A stretch of DNA of 64,000 nt, taken from NCBI RefSeq assembly GCF_009497655.1, contig NZ_CP023317.1, positions 2,881,501 to 2,945,500 of the forward strand. The letters are read 5' to 3'. Origin of the DNA: Priestia megaterium (GTDB taxonomy: Bacteria > Bacillota > Bacilli > Bacillales > Bacillaceae_H). Under the pieces are notes generated by a model, which did no database searches, was not told where the DNA came from, and saw only the letters and a list, made by a program, of their open reading frames with translations. Below, in pieces: positions 8,770 to 17,778 of the stretch. The translations under genes and the position numbers were made by a program. Numbering within the stretch: position 1 is the stretch's first letter; each line of letters opens with the position of its first letter.

Positions 8770-8876
8770 TATAGGGCAATGCTTGTCAATAGCATGACGA
8801 CAAACGGTGAATACATTCTCTCTGAACGCAATAGGCCGTTGGAGTAGAATGAATAAAAACAGTAAGGAGTCTCTTT

Positions 8877-9119
8877 ATGCCTCTTCAAATTAACGTTTTT
8901 AATATCGTAACAAACGGTGTCACGCAAAATGCAAATATCGATTTCGGTTCCACCATTCAAAACAGTCACACGGCGAACTCAAAGTTTAACGGCGCAAATT
9001 TCTCTTTAGGTAACTTCTCTCCTACTTGCTCTCAAATGAATACGGGCGTGTTAGATCCTGACGTAAGTGATCAAGATCAAATTGCAAACCCTTCAGCTCC
9101 AATTGGAAATCAAATTTAG
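8877..9119 (+). CDS. GerPA/GerPF-type spore germination protein, copy 2
   Basis: This 80-aa protein has the same length and plan as its neighbour: MPLQINVFNIVTNGVTQNAN, then IDFGSTIQNSHTANSKFNGAN and DPDVSDQDQIANPS. It has an AAGGAGT site. The 107-nt gap to copy 1 contains no visible terminator, so read-through is possible. GerP proteins normally come from a six-gene gerPABCDEF operon. Here only the PF-like and PC-like types are present, mixed with small heat-shock proteins. Confidence 0.72.
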   Translation: MPLQINVFNIVTNGVTQNANIDFGSTIQNSHTANSKFNGANFSLGNFSPTCSQMNTGVLDPDVSDQDQIANPSAPIGNQI

Positions 9120-9170
9120 ATTTAACGATTTTGTCGTTTTACTTGGCACATTACAAGGAGGTGTGTAAAT

Positions 9171-9674
9171 ATGTTTCCATTTGGAAAGTCTCCGTTTAAA
9201 GGAATGATGGAAAATATCCCAAAAGGAATGGCATCTAAAGACATGAATAAATATATTCAGCAAATGATTTCTTCTACGATGTCCCATTCTTTTCCGGATT
9301 TTATGCAAGGAAATGAATTCTTTAAGCAAGCCCAAGACATGATGAAAGAACAGCAGGATGTGGGAAATGAAGGTCATGGACAACAGCTAAGAAGATTTGA
9401 TTCAAACGTCATTAATACATTAGACGAATGCATTGTTCAGTTAAAAATTCCTAACCGCGATATTGTATCAAGCATTAAAGTCTATCATACTCCATACGTG
9501 TGTACGATTGAAGGAATAGATGGAGAAGAATCCTTCAAAGAAGAAATTCAGCTTCCTTGTTCGGTTCGCAAAAAAGGTACACGCGCCGTATATCGTTCCG
9601 GGGTGTTGGAAATCCGGATGCCTAAACATGTTAATATTCCTATGTCTCAAATAGACGTCCACGATTTAGATTAA
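9171..9674 (+). CDS. Hsp20/alpha-crystallin-like spore-coat-type protein
   Basis: This 167-aa protein has a Met- and Phe-rich N-terminal half (GKSPFKGMMENIPKGM, repeated helices) and a C-terminal alpha-crystallin-like beta sandwich from about 85. That part includes LDECIVQLKIPNRDIVSSIKVYH and ends in SGVLEIRMPKH, the usual strand before the C-terminal extension. B. subtilis has coat proteins of this fold (CotM, CotP). Placement between GerP-like genes suggests a coat role. AAGGAGG gives a strong start. Its terminator overlaps the last codons. Confidence 0.65.
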   Translation: MFPFGKSPFKGMMENIPKGMASKDMNKYIQQMISSTMSHSFPDFMQGNEFFKQAQDMMKEQQDVGNEGHGQQLRRFDSNVINTLDECIVQLKIPNRDIVSSIKVYHTPYVCTIEGIDGEESFKEEIQLPCSVRKKGTRAVYRSGVLEIRMPKHVNIPMSQIDVHDLD

Positions 9675-9689
9675 AGTGGACGTTTTTTT
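9655..9689 (+). terminator. Terminator overlapping the 3' end of the Hsp20-like gene
   Basis: Stem ACGTCCAC / GTGGACGT begins inside the last codons, with seven T after the stem. Confidence 0.75.
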
Positions 9690-9763
9690 CTGTTTTCATG
9701 CATACATATAAAATAGAAAGCGGCAAAAGGCCTTGTTTTATTTTTTTAAAGAAGGTGACAAAT

Positions 9764-10189
9764 ATGAATCATGGAAAGTTTAAAAAGTGGGCAGAAACGT
9801 TACAAGAAGAAAACCATACAAAATTTTGGGAAAAGATTTTTGATGATGATCCTGAAGAAAAGAATGATACGGAAGCAGATGCTTCTCCTCAAATTGTAAA
9901 TGAGTATCGAGATTATCCTTTAATTGATGTATACGAATGGGCAAATCAACTGTTAGTTGTGATTGAAATACCCGGTGCTAAACGAACGGACGTCGAATTG
10001 ACCATGCATGAAAATACTTTACACATATCCGGTTCATCTCTTTTAACGATGAAGGATGCAAATGTTCTTCACAAAGAAAGACGTGAAGGAACGTTTCAAC
10101 GATCAATCATCCTTCCACCTGCTGTAGGGGAAGCGCCGTGTCACGCATCATTTAAAGATGGTCTATTGCACGTGAAATTTGATTTGTAA
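9764..10189 (+). CDS. Second Hsp20-like protein (141 aa)
   Basis: The start is ATG at 9764 after GAAGGTGAC; the longer frame from 9698 has no ribosome site and overlaps a terminator tail. The protein has an acidic linker (FDDDPEEKNDTEADA) and an alpha-crystallin domain from about 50: YPLIDVYEWANQLLVVIEIPGAKRTDVELTMHENTLHISG, ending in GLLHVKFDL. This is closer to canonical Hsp20 than its neighbour (VxIxxPG and GxLxVxF-like blocks), but it lacks the C-terminal IxI/V anchor. It is probably a coat chaperone or structural protein. Confidence 0.68.
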   Translation: MNHGKFKKWAETLQEENHTKFWEKIFDDDPEEKNDTEADASPQIVNEYRDYPLIDVYEWANQLLVVIEIPGAKRTDVELTMHENTLHISGSSLLTMKDANVLHKERREGTFQRSIILPPAVGEAPCHASFKDGLLHVKFDL

Positions 10190-10233
10190 TTTATTGTGCA
10201 GAACTATACGTAGCATGAAAGGCAGGGAATTTC

Positions 10234-11052
10234 ATGTTTTCTAAGTGGTTTAAACAATCGCCTAAAATTGAAACAGTCCGCAAAATAAATCCGTCTTCCC
10301 TTCCAACCAAAAAAAAAGTAAGTCCCATAGACCAAAGCTCTAATCAAAAGCGGAAAGAATTACCCGAAAAGATGAAAACTAAAAAACAGTCTAATCTAAA
10401 GAAACCCCCTCAGCAGCCAAAGAAGTTGCCGAGCCAAACGGAGCCTAAGACATCTGATGAAGTTGAATTCACAAAACCTGTTCATTCGTCAGATTCAGCG
10501 CTGAACCTGCAGGGAATTATTGATCAAGTGACGCGTTTAACCGACGCGATTCCTAAAATAGAAGAGCTTCATCAGCAATTACATGAATCAGCTCTTCTTA
10601 TTCAATCATTGTCTCAACTGCACGAGCAAACAGCTCATTTACTTTCGGCTATGCAGTCAGCTCCTAATTTCGAAGACATTCAGAATCAGCTCTCTGCGTT
10701 AAAGGAAGAATCGTCCAATACAGCTTTATATGAGATGGTGAAAACTCTTGACAAAAAGATTGATGAAGTAACTCAGCCAAAGCAGTCCATTGTTGTTGAA
10801 AAAATTATGGTGGAAAAAGTATTGTTAGACAAAATTGACCTTAGTAATAATTTTGGCCAGCTAGGCATTAAAGATTTGACCGGCCACTTAAACATTGGTA
10901 CAACTTACAGCGCTGACTCCGATCAAGTGGATGAAGAAGTCAAAGACTTATTTTCTGTTAAGCTAAAAGAAAAAAAGATTGATGAACATACAACTGAGAC
11001 AACGATGAGTTCAGGAGGTGAAACAGAAAAGCCTGATCACTCCGAAGAATAA
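10234..11052 (+). CDS. GerPC-like protein with long basic N-terminus
   Basis: This 272-aa protein has a Lys/Pro-rich N-terminus (about 20-80), a coiled-coil-like middle (LTDAIPKIEELHQQLHES, about 100-170) and a conserved block near 200-235: VEKVLLDKIDLSNNFGQLGIKDLTG followed by LNIG. Coiled coil followed by a KI/DQL-IK-L-G-LNIG block is what I recall for GerPC, which is normally about 200 aa. The extra length is the basic start. It ends the cluster and shares a bidirectional terminator with btuD. Confidence 0.55.
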   Translation: MFSKWFKQSPKIETVRKINPSSLPTKKKVSPIDQSSNQKRKELPEKMKTKKQSNLKKPPQQPKKLPSQTEPKTSDEVEFTKPVHSSDSALNLQGIIDQVTRLTDAIPKIEELHQQLHESALLIQSLSQLHEQTAHLLSAMQSAPNFEDIQNQLSALKEESSNTALYEMVKTLDKKIDEVTQPKQSIVVEKIMVEKVLLDKIDLSNNFGQLGIKDLTGHLNIGTTYSADSDQVDEEVKDLFSVKLKEKKIDEHTTETTMSSGGETEKPDHSEE

Positions 11053-11097
11053 AAAATGACCGCTACTGCTTATTTAAAGCAATTGTCGGTCATTTTT
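11052..11097. terminator. Bidirectional terminator between the GerPC-like gene and btuD
   Basis: Stem AAAAATGACCG / CGGTCATTTTT serves both converging genes. It overlaps the last codons of btuD. Confidence 0.7.
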
Positions 11098-12353
11098 GTT
11101 TCCATAAATAGTTGTAATTCTTTCTGTAGGCGTTCCATTAAGAACGCTGAAATTTCTTCTTGATTTTCTTCTTTATGATGAGATGATGCTACAACAATAC
11201 GGCCTGTTTTTCCTAAGAAAGCCCGGTATTCAATTACCTTCATCGCAGCATGAAGTAAGTTCGCGTCCGAAAGCGGTGTATTTGTTAGTAGAACAATATT
11301 CATTTCATTCTCTTTTTGTCCATGTGTCAGTACAGTCAGCCACGAGTAACCTTTATCGTCTTTTAAGCGAACTTCATGACTAGATAAAGACGCAGATTTC
11401 CACGCCGTGTTAGAACTGCTTTGCTGTTGAACAATTTCTTGACACCAGTCTAGACCTGTTTCATTGGAACCCAGTGAAACAGTTCTCAAAGGACGAGCAA
11501 AGGATAAACATAGCTTGCCCGGTTCCTTTTGCAACTGATACAACTCATGGAAGTCCGTCTCTGGATATTGATACGGCGGCACAAAAGCAATTTGCCGCTT
11601 GTTCACAGCGGGATGGTGAAATACATGCAAATCAACGCCATATACTCTTTTTAACGTAGCTGCATCCTGAAAAATGGCATCCATCCCCGTTTCTTCTACT
11701 CTTCCATCTTTCAATAATACGGCATTATCTGCAAACAGCGAGGCAATGTTGAGATCATGCAAAATGGCCAGAACCGTCAAGCTCATTTCCTGCTGTAACG
11801 TTTTTAACAGCTGAAGCAGTTCCATCGTATGTTTTACATCTAAGTGATTCGTTGGTTCATCAAGAAGTAAGTAGTCAGGTTCTTGCGCCAGTGCTTTAGC
11901 AAGTAAAACCCGCTGTTTTTCTCCACCGCTCAGCGATTGAAAGGTATGATTTCGATAGTGCCAGACGTTTGTTAATTTCATCACGCTTTCTACCACTTCT
12001 TCATCCTGTGCTGATACAGTGCTAAACAAACCTTTTGCCTGATAAGGATAACGTCCCAGTGAAACAATTTCTTGAACCGTAAATTCTAATCCAATTTGAT
12101 TTTCTTGCGTCATGACTGCAACTTTTTGCGCCAGTTGTTTTGGTGAATAAGCCTTCACTGACTTCCCTTCTACCTTCACTTCTCCTGATTGAGTGGTTAA
12201 TACATTCATAATTAAGCGAATAAGCGTTGTTTTTCCGCTTCCATTTGGTCCTAGTAAAGCAACAAAAGAACCTTTGTCTACGGTGAACGTGATGTCACGA
12301 ACGGTCGGTTTCTGTTTATCGTATCCTCCCGTCACATTATATAGTTCAATCAT
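11070..12353 (-). CDS. btuD: B12-type ABC transporter ATPase with C-terminal extension (YvrA-like)
   Basis: This 427-aa protein has an ABC ATPase of about 250 aa with Walker A GPNGSGKT (36-43), signature LSGGEKQRV, Walker B YLLLDEPTNHLD and a switch His in ILHDLN. It is followed by about 175 further residues. The size and extension match B. subtilis YvrA. The extension (PLRTVSLGSNETGLDW and TNTPLSDANLLHA) is compatible with a CbiZ-like cobinamide amidohydrolase, known fused to BtuD in some Bacilli. That is a tentative call. ATGA overlap with btuC gives the start. A substrate-binding partner is missing here. Confidence 0.75.
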   Translation of the reverse strand: MIELYNVTGGYDKQKPTVRDITFTVDKGSFVALLGPNGSGKTTLIRLIMNVLTTQSGEVKVEGKSVKAYSPKQLAQKVAVMTQENQIGLEFTVQEIVSLGRYPYQAKGLFSTVSAQDEEVVESVMKLTNVWHYRNHTFQSLSGGEKQRVLLAKALAQEPDYLLLDEPTNHLDVKHTMELLQLLKTLQQEMSLTVLAILHDLNIASLFADNAVLLKDGRVEETGMDAIFQDAATLKRVYGVDLHVFHHPAVNKRQIAFVPPYQYPETDFHELYQLQKEPGKLCLSFARPLRTVSLGSNETGLDWCQEIVQQQSSSNTAWKSASLSSHEVRLKDDKGYSWLTVLTHGQKENEMNIVLLTNTPLSDANLLHAAMKVIEYRAFLGKTGRIVVASSHHKEENQEEISAFLMERLQKELQLFMETKMTDNCFK

Positions 12354-13408
12354 GATATTCCTCTTTTCCGCATACGTTCTTTTACAAGCAGCAGCGTAAA
12401 AATTGGCGAACCAATTAAGGCGGTTACGACTCCAATCGGCAGTTCACGAGGTTCTAATATCGTTCTTGCTAATAAATCGGCTAAAACCAAATAACTTCCT
12501 CCGATTAAAATAGAAAGCGGCAGTACATGCTTATGATTAGCTCCCGCTACGAGACGCACTACGTGGGGAATAACTAAGCCAACAAATCCAATTGCCCCAG
12601 ATACTGATACCGCAGCCCCGGTTAATACGGATGCACCTATTAAAATCATTCTTTTTTTCTTCTTTACGTCTATCCCCATAAATTGAGCGGATTGATCGCC
12701 AAATGCTAAGCCGTTCAGCTCTTTCACATGTAACAGCAGCATAATCGTACCGACTAAAAAGAACGGCCCTAAAATTTGAATATGCGACCATCCTCTCATT
12801 GATACGCTTCCCATTAGCCAATATAAAACCTGCCTTACATCTTCTTCAGGAGAAAGAGCTACAATTAATGAAATAAGCGCGCTCATAAAGGATGATAAAA
12901 TAATCCCCGCTAAGATGATGGTTTCATTGGCCAAATTGCCGCTTGCGAGTTTCGTAATACCAAAAACTAAAAGAAGAGTAATAAAACCAGATACGATGCC
13001 GACTACAGGCAGCGTGAAGATAGACAAACCAAAAATACTCCAGTGAAAATAAATTGCCATGACAGAGCCAAGGGTTGCACCTGAGGAAACTCCGATCGTG
13101 TAAGGATCCGCAAGAGAGTTTCTTAATAGCCCTTGAAAGGCAGCCCCTGCTATTGAAAGCGAAGCTCCTACTAAAAATGCCACCAGTACTCTTGGAAAAC
13201 GAATTTGCCAAATGATTAAATCCATGTTTTCCGGACCATGATATAAGGATAGTCCGGTAAGGTGGCCAATAATAATTTTGATTGTATCTCCTACGGTTAA
13301 CGAAACTGTACCAATAAATACTCCCATAATCACCGAAGTACATACAATAAATAAACTGACTATGTATAAAATAGATGCTTTGTTTAAAAAAATACGTTTA
13401 AAAATCAA
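12350..13408 (-). CDS. btuC: FecCD-type permease, probably vitamin B12 (YvrB-like)
   Basis: This 352-aa permease has about ten membrane segments and the FecCD hallmarks RFPRVLVAFLVGASLSIAGAAFQGLLRN near the start and GAIGFVGLVIPHVVRL. That pattern covers Fe-siderophore, haem and B12 importers. B12 is favoured because the next gene resembles YvrA and the upstream gene is cobQ behind a B12 riboswitch. The start is TTG, about 9 nt from GAGGAGC. The 205-nt gap to cobQ has no clear terminator. Confidence 0.75.
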   Translation of the reverse strand: MIFKRIFLNKASILYIVSLFIVCTSVIMGVFIGTVSLTVGDTIKIIIGHLTGLSLYHGPENMDLIIWQIRFPRVLVAFLVGASLSIAGAAFQGLLRNSLADPYTIGVSSGATLGSVMAIYFHWSIFGLSIFTLPVVGIVSGFITLLLVFGITKLASGNLANETIILAGIILSSFMSALISLIVALSPEEDVRQVLYWLMGSVSMRGWSHIQILGPFFLVGTIMLLLHVKELNGLAFGDQSAQFMGIDVKKKKRMILIGASVLTGAAVSVSGAIGFVGLVIPHVVRLVAGANHKHVLPLSILIGGSYLVLADLLARTILEPRELPIGVVTALIGSPIFTLLLVKERMRKRGIS

Positions 13409-13613
13409 TACTTTCAGCTCCTCTAGGAAACGAGGCGTGATGTTTTACATTACATTAACCATTCATTTTCCTGTCCATAAACCATGTTTCCATCCTACAT
13501 AGTATTGGAAACAATCATCTTTTATTTGTTACGAGTGCTAGACTGTTGAACTAGGCAACGTAGAATAGCGTACTAAAGTTCTCGGTGAAAAAACAAGCGA
13601 AAACCTCTACAAG

Positions 13614-15131
13614 CTACACTTTTTGTGCTTGCTCCGGGCTTTTATAGTTGTCTATTAAATGATACAGCTTTTCCATATCTACAGCTTCTCTCACATATGC
13701 TGCTGCTTTTGAAAAAGACTCCTCTTTTTGCAGGCGACTGTTGAATGTATCCGTAATAGGCGGCAATTTTTTATGTTTACGAATTTGATTAAGCAAAGCT
13801 CTGCGCAAAGCATCGTTATGAAACACATCATGAACATACGTGCCAATGATGTTGTCTTTAACCGTTCCTTCTTTTTGATCATCTACCACCGCAAAGGCTT
13901 CCGTCATGCTTTTAGAAATCGTCTTTCCCATATGAATTTCATAGCCTTCAATTGAAACCTTCTCACTCTCTAACTGAACATATCCAGAAACTCTTTCTGT
14001 TTTTTTGCTGGTTGTCATAACGGTTTCCACTGGAAGCAAACACAGCCCTTTAATAGATTCAATCCGGGACTCTACTGCATCGGGGTCCGTAATTGTCTCG
14101 CCTAACATTTGATATCCCCCGCAGATGCCAATAACGTGAGCGTTCGTTGCGTTCAAGACTTGATTAATGGCTAGATCCAGGCCGCTTTCTTGTAAAAACT
14201 GCGCATCTTCAATCGTATTTTTGCTTCCTGGTAAAACAATTAAATCAGGCGTACCTAGTTGTGATGGCTTGGTTACAAGTCTCACATGACAGTCTTCTTC
14301 TAAGCTTAGAGGATCAATGTCCGTAAAATTTGAGATGCGAGGATACGAGATAACCGCAATATCGATTTCTTTTAACGGATTCACAAGCGTTGAGTAATTT
14401 CTGAGTGATAGCGAATCTTCAGCGTCAATTTCCACGTCGTGCATATAAGGAATCACTCCTAGTACCGGAACTCCCGTGTATTCTTCAAACCACTTCAACC
14501 CCGGTTTTAAAAGCTCTAAGTCTCCTCGGAATTTATTGATTAACACTCCAATTACTCTAGGTTTATGTTCATCTGGAAGCAATTGAAGAGTACCCACCAG
14601 ACTCGCAAAAACCCCTCCTTTATCAATATCTCCTACTAACACAACAGGCGCTTGGGCTATCTTTGCTACGCGCATATTTACCAGTTCCCGATCGTTCAAA
14701 TTGACTTCAGCAGGACTTCCAGCACCTTCAATCACAATTCGATCATAATGACTGGCAAGCTCTTTATAAGACTCAGTGATAACGTTCAAACCTTCATTAA
14801 AAAATTCTTGCCGATACTGAAAAGCAAACATATTACGAAGCGGCTTTCCATGAACGACAATTTGAGATTCATGATCACGAGTTGGTTTAATTAAAATAGG
14901 GTTCATATTAGTTGTTGCTTCTACTCCAGCAGCTTCTGCTTGAATTCCCTGCGCTCTGCCAATTTCTTTTCCATCCATTGTAATGTATGAATTGAGCGCC
15001 ATGTTTTGCGATTTAAACGGTGCAGTTTGATAGCCGTCTTCTTTAAAAATACGGCAAAATGCTGTAGCAATCATGCTTTTTCCAGCGTCTGAATGCGTTC
15101 CTTGAATCATAAGAGGTTTTCCTTTTTTCAC
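13614..15131 (-). CDS. cobQ: Cobyric acid synthase
   Basis: This 505-aa enzyme amidates cobyrinic acid a,c-diamide side chains using glutamine and ATP. The N-terminal P-loop-like part reads GTHSDAGKSMIATAFCRIF, followed by PFKSQNMALNS and EAAGVEATTNMNPIL, all cobyric-acid-synthase hallmarks. The C-terminal glutamine amidotransferase has its Cys in VIGICGGYQMLG and a late GTYVHDVF with the His. GTG at 15131 is preferred over the GTG three codons earlier, because the GGGAG site is 8 nt away. The riboswitch terminator lies just upstream. Other cobalamin biosynthesis genes are not in the window. Confidence 0.93.
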   Translation of the reverse strand: MKKGKPLMIQGTHSDAGKSMIATAFCRIFKEDGYQTAPFKSQNMALNSYITMDGKEIGRAQGIQAEAAGVEATTNMNPILIKPTRDHESQIVVHGKPLRNMFAFQYRQEFFNEGLNVITESYKELASHYDRIVIEGAGSPAEVNLNDRELVNMRVAKIAQAPVVLVGDIDKGGVFASLVGTLQLLPDEHKPRVIGVLINKFRGDLELLKPGLKWFEEYTGVPVLGVIPYMHDVEIDAEDSLSLRNYSTLVNPLKEIDIAVISYPRISNFTDIDPLSLEEDCHVRLVTKPSQLGTPDLIVLPGSKNTIEDAQFLQESGLDLAINQVLNATNAHVIGICGGYQMLGETITDPDAVESRIESIKGLCLLPVETVMTTSKKTERVSGYVQLESEKVSIEGYEIHMGKTISKSMTEAFAVVDDQKEGTVKDNIIGTYVHDVFHNDALRRALLNQIRKHKKLPPITDTFNSRLQKEESFSKAAAYVREAVDMEKLYHLIDNYKSPEQAQKV

Positions 15132-15152
15132 TTTATCCACTCCCTACCACAT

Positions 15153-15183
15153 AAAAAAACCTTAACTGTAAAAGTCAAGGTTT
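15153..15183 (-). terminator. Riboswitch expression-platform terminator before cobQ
   Basis: On the minus strand, AAACCTTGACT / AGTTAAGGTTT pairs and is followed by a T-run, directly upstream of cobQ. An 8-nt stretch at 15209-15216 can pair with 15172-15179 in the 5' arm and would act as antiterminator. Confidence 0.8.
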
Positions 15184-15248
15184 GGTCATGCGCTCATTAA
15201 CACATTGTCTTGACTTATTTCTCCCACCGAAAAATAAGGGGTTTTTAA

Positions 15249-15398
15249 AAGCAGGTCTCCTGGCTTATGCTTCATTTTACTTCTGCACCCTTCCTAGTTT
15301 GACTAGTGGGTCTTTGCAGGTTCATCCACATTTACAGTAGCGGGGGCTGCACCGGATTCTCACCGATTTCCCTATTATCCTCCTTAGAGGCACTTTTA
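15249..15398 (-). promoter_or_regulatory. Cobalamin riboswitch aptamer
   Basis: The minus strand holds, in order, the hallmarks of the B12 aptamer: AAGTGCC, GGGAA, GGTGAGAATCCGGTGCAG, CCCCCGCTACTGTAA and the B12 box GCCAGGAGACCTGC (15251-15264). It lies about 120 nt upstream of cobQ and is followed by a terminator with a competing antiterminator. Bound cobalamin should lower cobQ, and possibly btuCD, transcription. Confidence 0.93.
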
Positions 15399-15559
15399 AA
15401 ATCATTTATTCTTTATTGTAACGAATTTTATAGCCATTCACAATAACGATTTTCTTCTATTATTATATATTACTGTGTTTATACTTATTTGGGTCTCGTA
15501 TGCTATAATAACAATTATTTTCCAAACATCTTATGAAATAGCTAGGAAGGTGCTCACAG

Positions 15560-16123
15560 TTGAAGAAAAAAATGATTTATACCTTTATTGGTTCGCTTGT
15601 TCTTTATATAGTAATTATATCTTTTTGTATGTATCAAACTGCTCACAAGTCTGTTCCACAAAACGCAGATTATGTCCTCGTTTTAGGTTCTAAAGTAGAT
15701 GGTGATCAAATGTCTCCTAGTTTAAAAGAGCGAGCAAAAACAGCTTTATCTTATTTAAAGACTCATAAACAAACAAAAGTTATCGTAACGGGTGGAAAAG
15801 GATCTGATGAAGAAATTTCTGAAGCAGAGGCAGCCTACCGTTTTCTACGAAAAGCAGGAATTAAAAAGAATCGAATTATAAAAGAGGGTCAGTCAACTTC
15901 TACTTTTGAGAATTTTACTTTCACCAAAAAGAAAGTTGATATTCAAGATAAACGAATCGTGCTTGTTAGCAGTGATTTTCATCTGTTTCGCGCTTCTATT
16001 ATTGCAAAGCGCCAAGGTTTTGATGTTTATCCTTTAGGCGCAAAGACACCAAATTCAATTAAACTTCAAGCCTACTTTCGTGAGTATGCTGCTATATTAA
16101 AAACATGGCTGTTTGATAAATAA
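15560..16123 (+). CDS. YdcF/SanA/ElyC family (DUF218) membrane protein
   Basis: This 187-aa protein has one N-terminal membrane segment (about 5-25) and a DUF218 domain outside: DYVLVLGSKVDGDQMSPSLKERA, VIVTGGKGSDE, SEAEAAYRFL, KEGQSTSTFENF and VSSDFHLFRA. These are the conserved blocks of the SanA/YdcF/ElyC family, which affects envelope integrity by an unknown reaction. The start is TTG, about 9 nt from AGGAAGGTG. It is convergent with the permease gene and shares a palindromic terminator with it. Confidence 0.8.
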   Translation: MKKKMIYTFIGSLVLYIVIISFCMYQTAHKSVPQNADYVLVLGSKVDGDQMSPSLKERAKTALSYLKTHKQTKVIVTGGKGSDEEISEAEAAYRFLRKAGIKKNRIIKEGQSTSTFENFTFTKKKVDIQDKRIVLVSSDFHLFRASIIAKRQGFDVYPLGAKTPNSIKLQAYFREYAAILKTWLFDK

Positions 16124-16147
16124 ATAGAGTACACGCCTATACAAACG

Positions 16148-16179
16148 AAAAACACGGCATGAATTCATGCCGTGTTTTT
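16148..16179. terminator. Bidirectional terminator
   Basis: A perfect 32-nt palindrome (AAAAACACGGCATG arms) between two convergent genes, with T-runs on both strands. Confidence 0.85.
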
Positions 16180-16181
16180 TA

Positions 16182-17753
16182 TTAATCATCTGTATCGATA
16201 ACTGCTTTTGGTAAACCTGTGTATTTCGCCCAGTAGAAAATACCGAGTGAAACAAGAGCAATTAAAATTAAGTCAAGTGGGTTGCTTAACACACCTTGTC
16301 CTCCACCAAATGAACCTAGATAAGAGATAACAAGCATAATAATATAATAAGCAACTAGCCACCAAGCAGATTTAAGCTGCTGTGCAAATTTCACAACGTC
16401 AGTTGGTACGTATTTCTTAAACGCTACGTAGATAACAACCATTAGAAGCTGTGATCCTAGCAGCCAAGAAATTGTTGTCCATCCTGACCAGTATACGATG
16501 TATGAACAGAAGATAAATGAAACAGGAGCAATAATGCTCATGCCTTTTAATTTGAAAGGTTTTTTAAGATCTTTTGCATTTACTCTGAATGCTGCAGCTG
16601 AAATTGGTGCGATAGCATAAGACAGAATAAGTGCTACTGAACATACGTTTACTAGCGCTTCCCAAGAAGGAAATGGCAGTGTCCAGAATACGGACATTCC
16701 AAATGATAGCCATAGTGACGCACGTGGAATTCCTGTTTTCTTATCTACTTTTGAGAAACGTTTAAATAGTGTTCCATTACGAGACCAAGCATAAACTAGA
16801 CGAGAAGTTGTATTCATAAAGATGTTTCCGTTACCGCCTGGTGATAAAATAGCATCAAAAATAACAAGCGTTACTAACCAGCCAAGGCCTAAAATAAGTG
16901 CAATATCTTTAAATGGTAAAGAGAATTGCTCTTGAATTGTTCCCCATCCTCCTGATAGCATATCAGCCGGGATGTTACCGATGAACAATACTTGCAGTGC
17001 TGTGTAAATAATCGCTGAAAGTACAATACAGATAATTAGCGCGATTGGAATATTACGCTGCGGATTTTTAACTTCACTGGCTACCGAAACAATAGGGTGA
17101 AGTCCTAAGTAAGCAAACATAACGCCACCTGTTGAAATGGCTGCTTGAATACCATTAAAACCAAACGGAGCAAAATCGCCAGTTGTAAAGTTAGCTGATT
17201 TGAAGTGATAAGCTAACACGACGATAATTGTAAGAGGAACCGCATATTTAAACACAGATATAATGACATTTGACTTAGCAAATGCTTTTACACTTACGTA
17301 GTTAATAATGAAAAATAGTGTTAATAACGCGAACTGGAATAGCCATCCAATCGTTGTAGGCGATTCAGAACCATGTTTAGTTAGACCAGGAATCCATACA
17401 GCAACATACTGACGTACAGCTGTTACCTCAATGGCAATTAAACTTGTATAAGCAATAATGGTAATGAATGAAATTAAGTAACCTACTAAATGACCATGTG
17501 AATAAACCGGATAACGGATAATTCCACCGGTACGCGGCAGCGCTGCTCCAAGTTCAGCATACACTAAGCCGATAAGTAAAATAATGACTCCGCCAATCAG
17601 CCACGAAAAACTTCCGGCTGGACCAGCCTTTGACGCCACGTTACTAACCGCAAATAACCAGGCGGAACCAAAAATAGCTCCCATCCCAATTAACGTTAGG
17701 TCAAGTAACGATATTGATTTTTTAAATTTTCCTTGATTTCCTTGATCAGACAT
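16182..17753 (-). CDS. APC-family amino acid:proton symporter, YveA-like
   Basis: This 523-aa permease has twelve or more membrane segments. It begins with the APC pattern LLDLTLIGMGAIFGSAWLF, followed by YAELGAALPRTGG and, mid-protein, MFAYLGLHPIVSVASEVKNPQRNIP. Length and sequence resemble B. subtilis YveA, an aspartate:proton symporter, so acidic amino acids are the likely cargo. ATG at 17753 follows AAAGGAGG; the ATG eight codons upstream lacks a site. The leader contains a stable hairpin close to the ribosome site. Substrate is inferred. Confidence 0.75.
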   Translation of the reverse strand: MSDQGNQGKFKKSISLLDLTLIGMGAIFGSAWLFAVSNVASKAGPAGSFSWLIGGVIILLIGLVYAELGAALPRTGGIIRYPVYSHGHLVGYLISFITIIAYTSLIAIEVTAVRQYVAVWIPGLTKHGSESPTTIGWLFQFALLTLFFIINYVSVKAFAKSNVIISVFKYAVPLTIIVVLAYHFKSANFTTGDFAPFGFNGIQAAISTGGVMFAYLGLHPIVSVASEVKNPQRNIPIALIICIVLSAIIYTALQVLFIGNIPADMLSGGWGTIQEQFSLPFKDIALILGLGWLVTLVIFDAILSPGGNGNIFMNTTSRLVYAWSRNGTLFKRFSKVDKKTGIPRASLWLSFGMSVFWTLPFPSWEALVNVCSVALILSYAIAPISAAAFRVNAKDLKKPFKLKGMSIIAPVSFIFCSYIVYWSGWTTISWLLGSQLLMVVIYVAFKKYVPTDVVKFAQQLKSAWWLVAYYIIMLVISYLGSFGGGQGVLSNPLDLILIALVSLGIFYWAKYTGLPKAVIDTDD

Positions 17754-17778
17754 AAAATCCTCCTTTAAAATTCCCACT

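Noticed and set aside
9698-9763. Longer start for the second Hsp20-like protein
   Set aside because: No ribosome site at 9698, and the region follows a terminator; GAAGGTGAC at 9751 marks the start at 9764.
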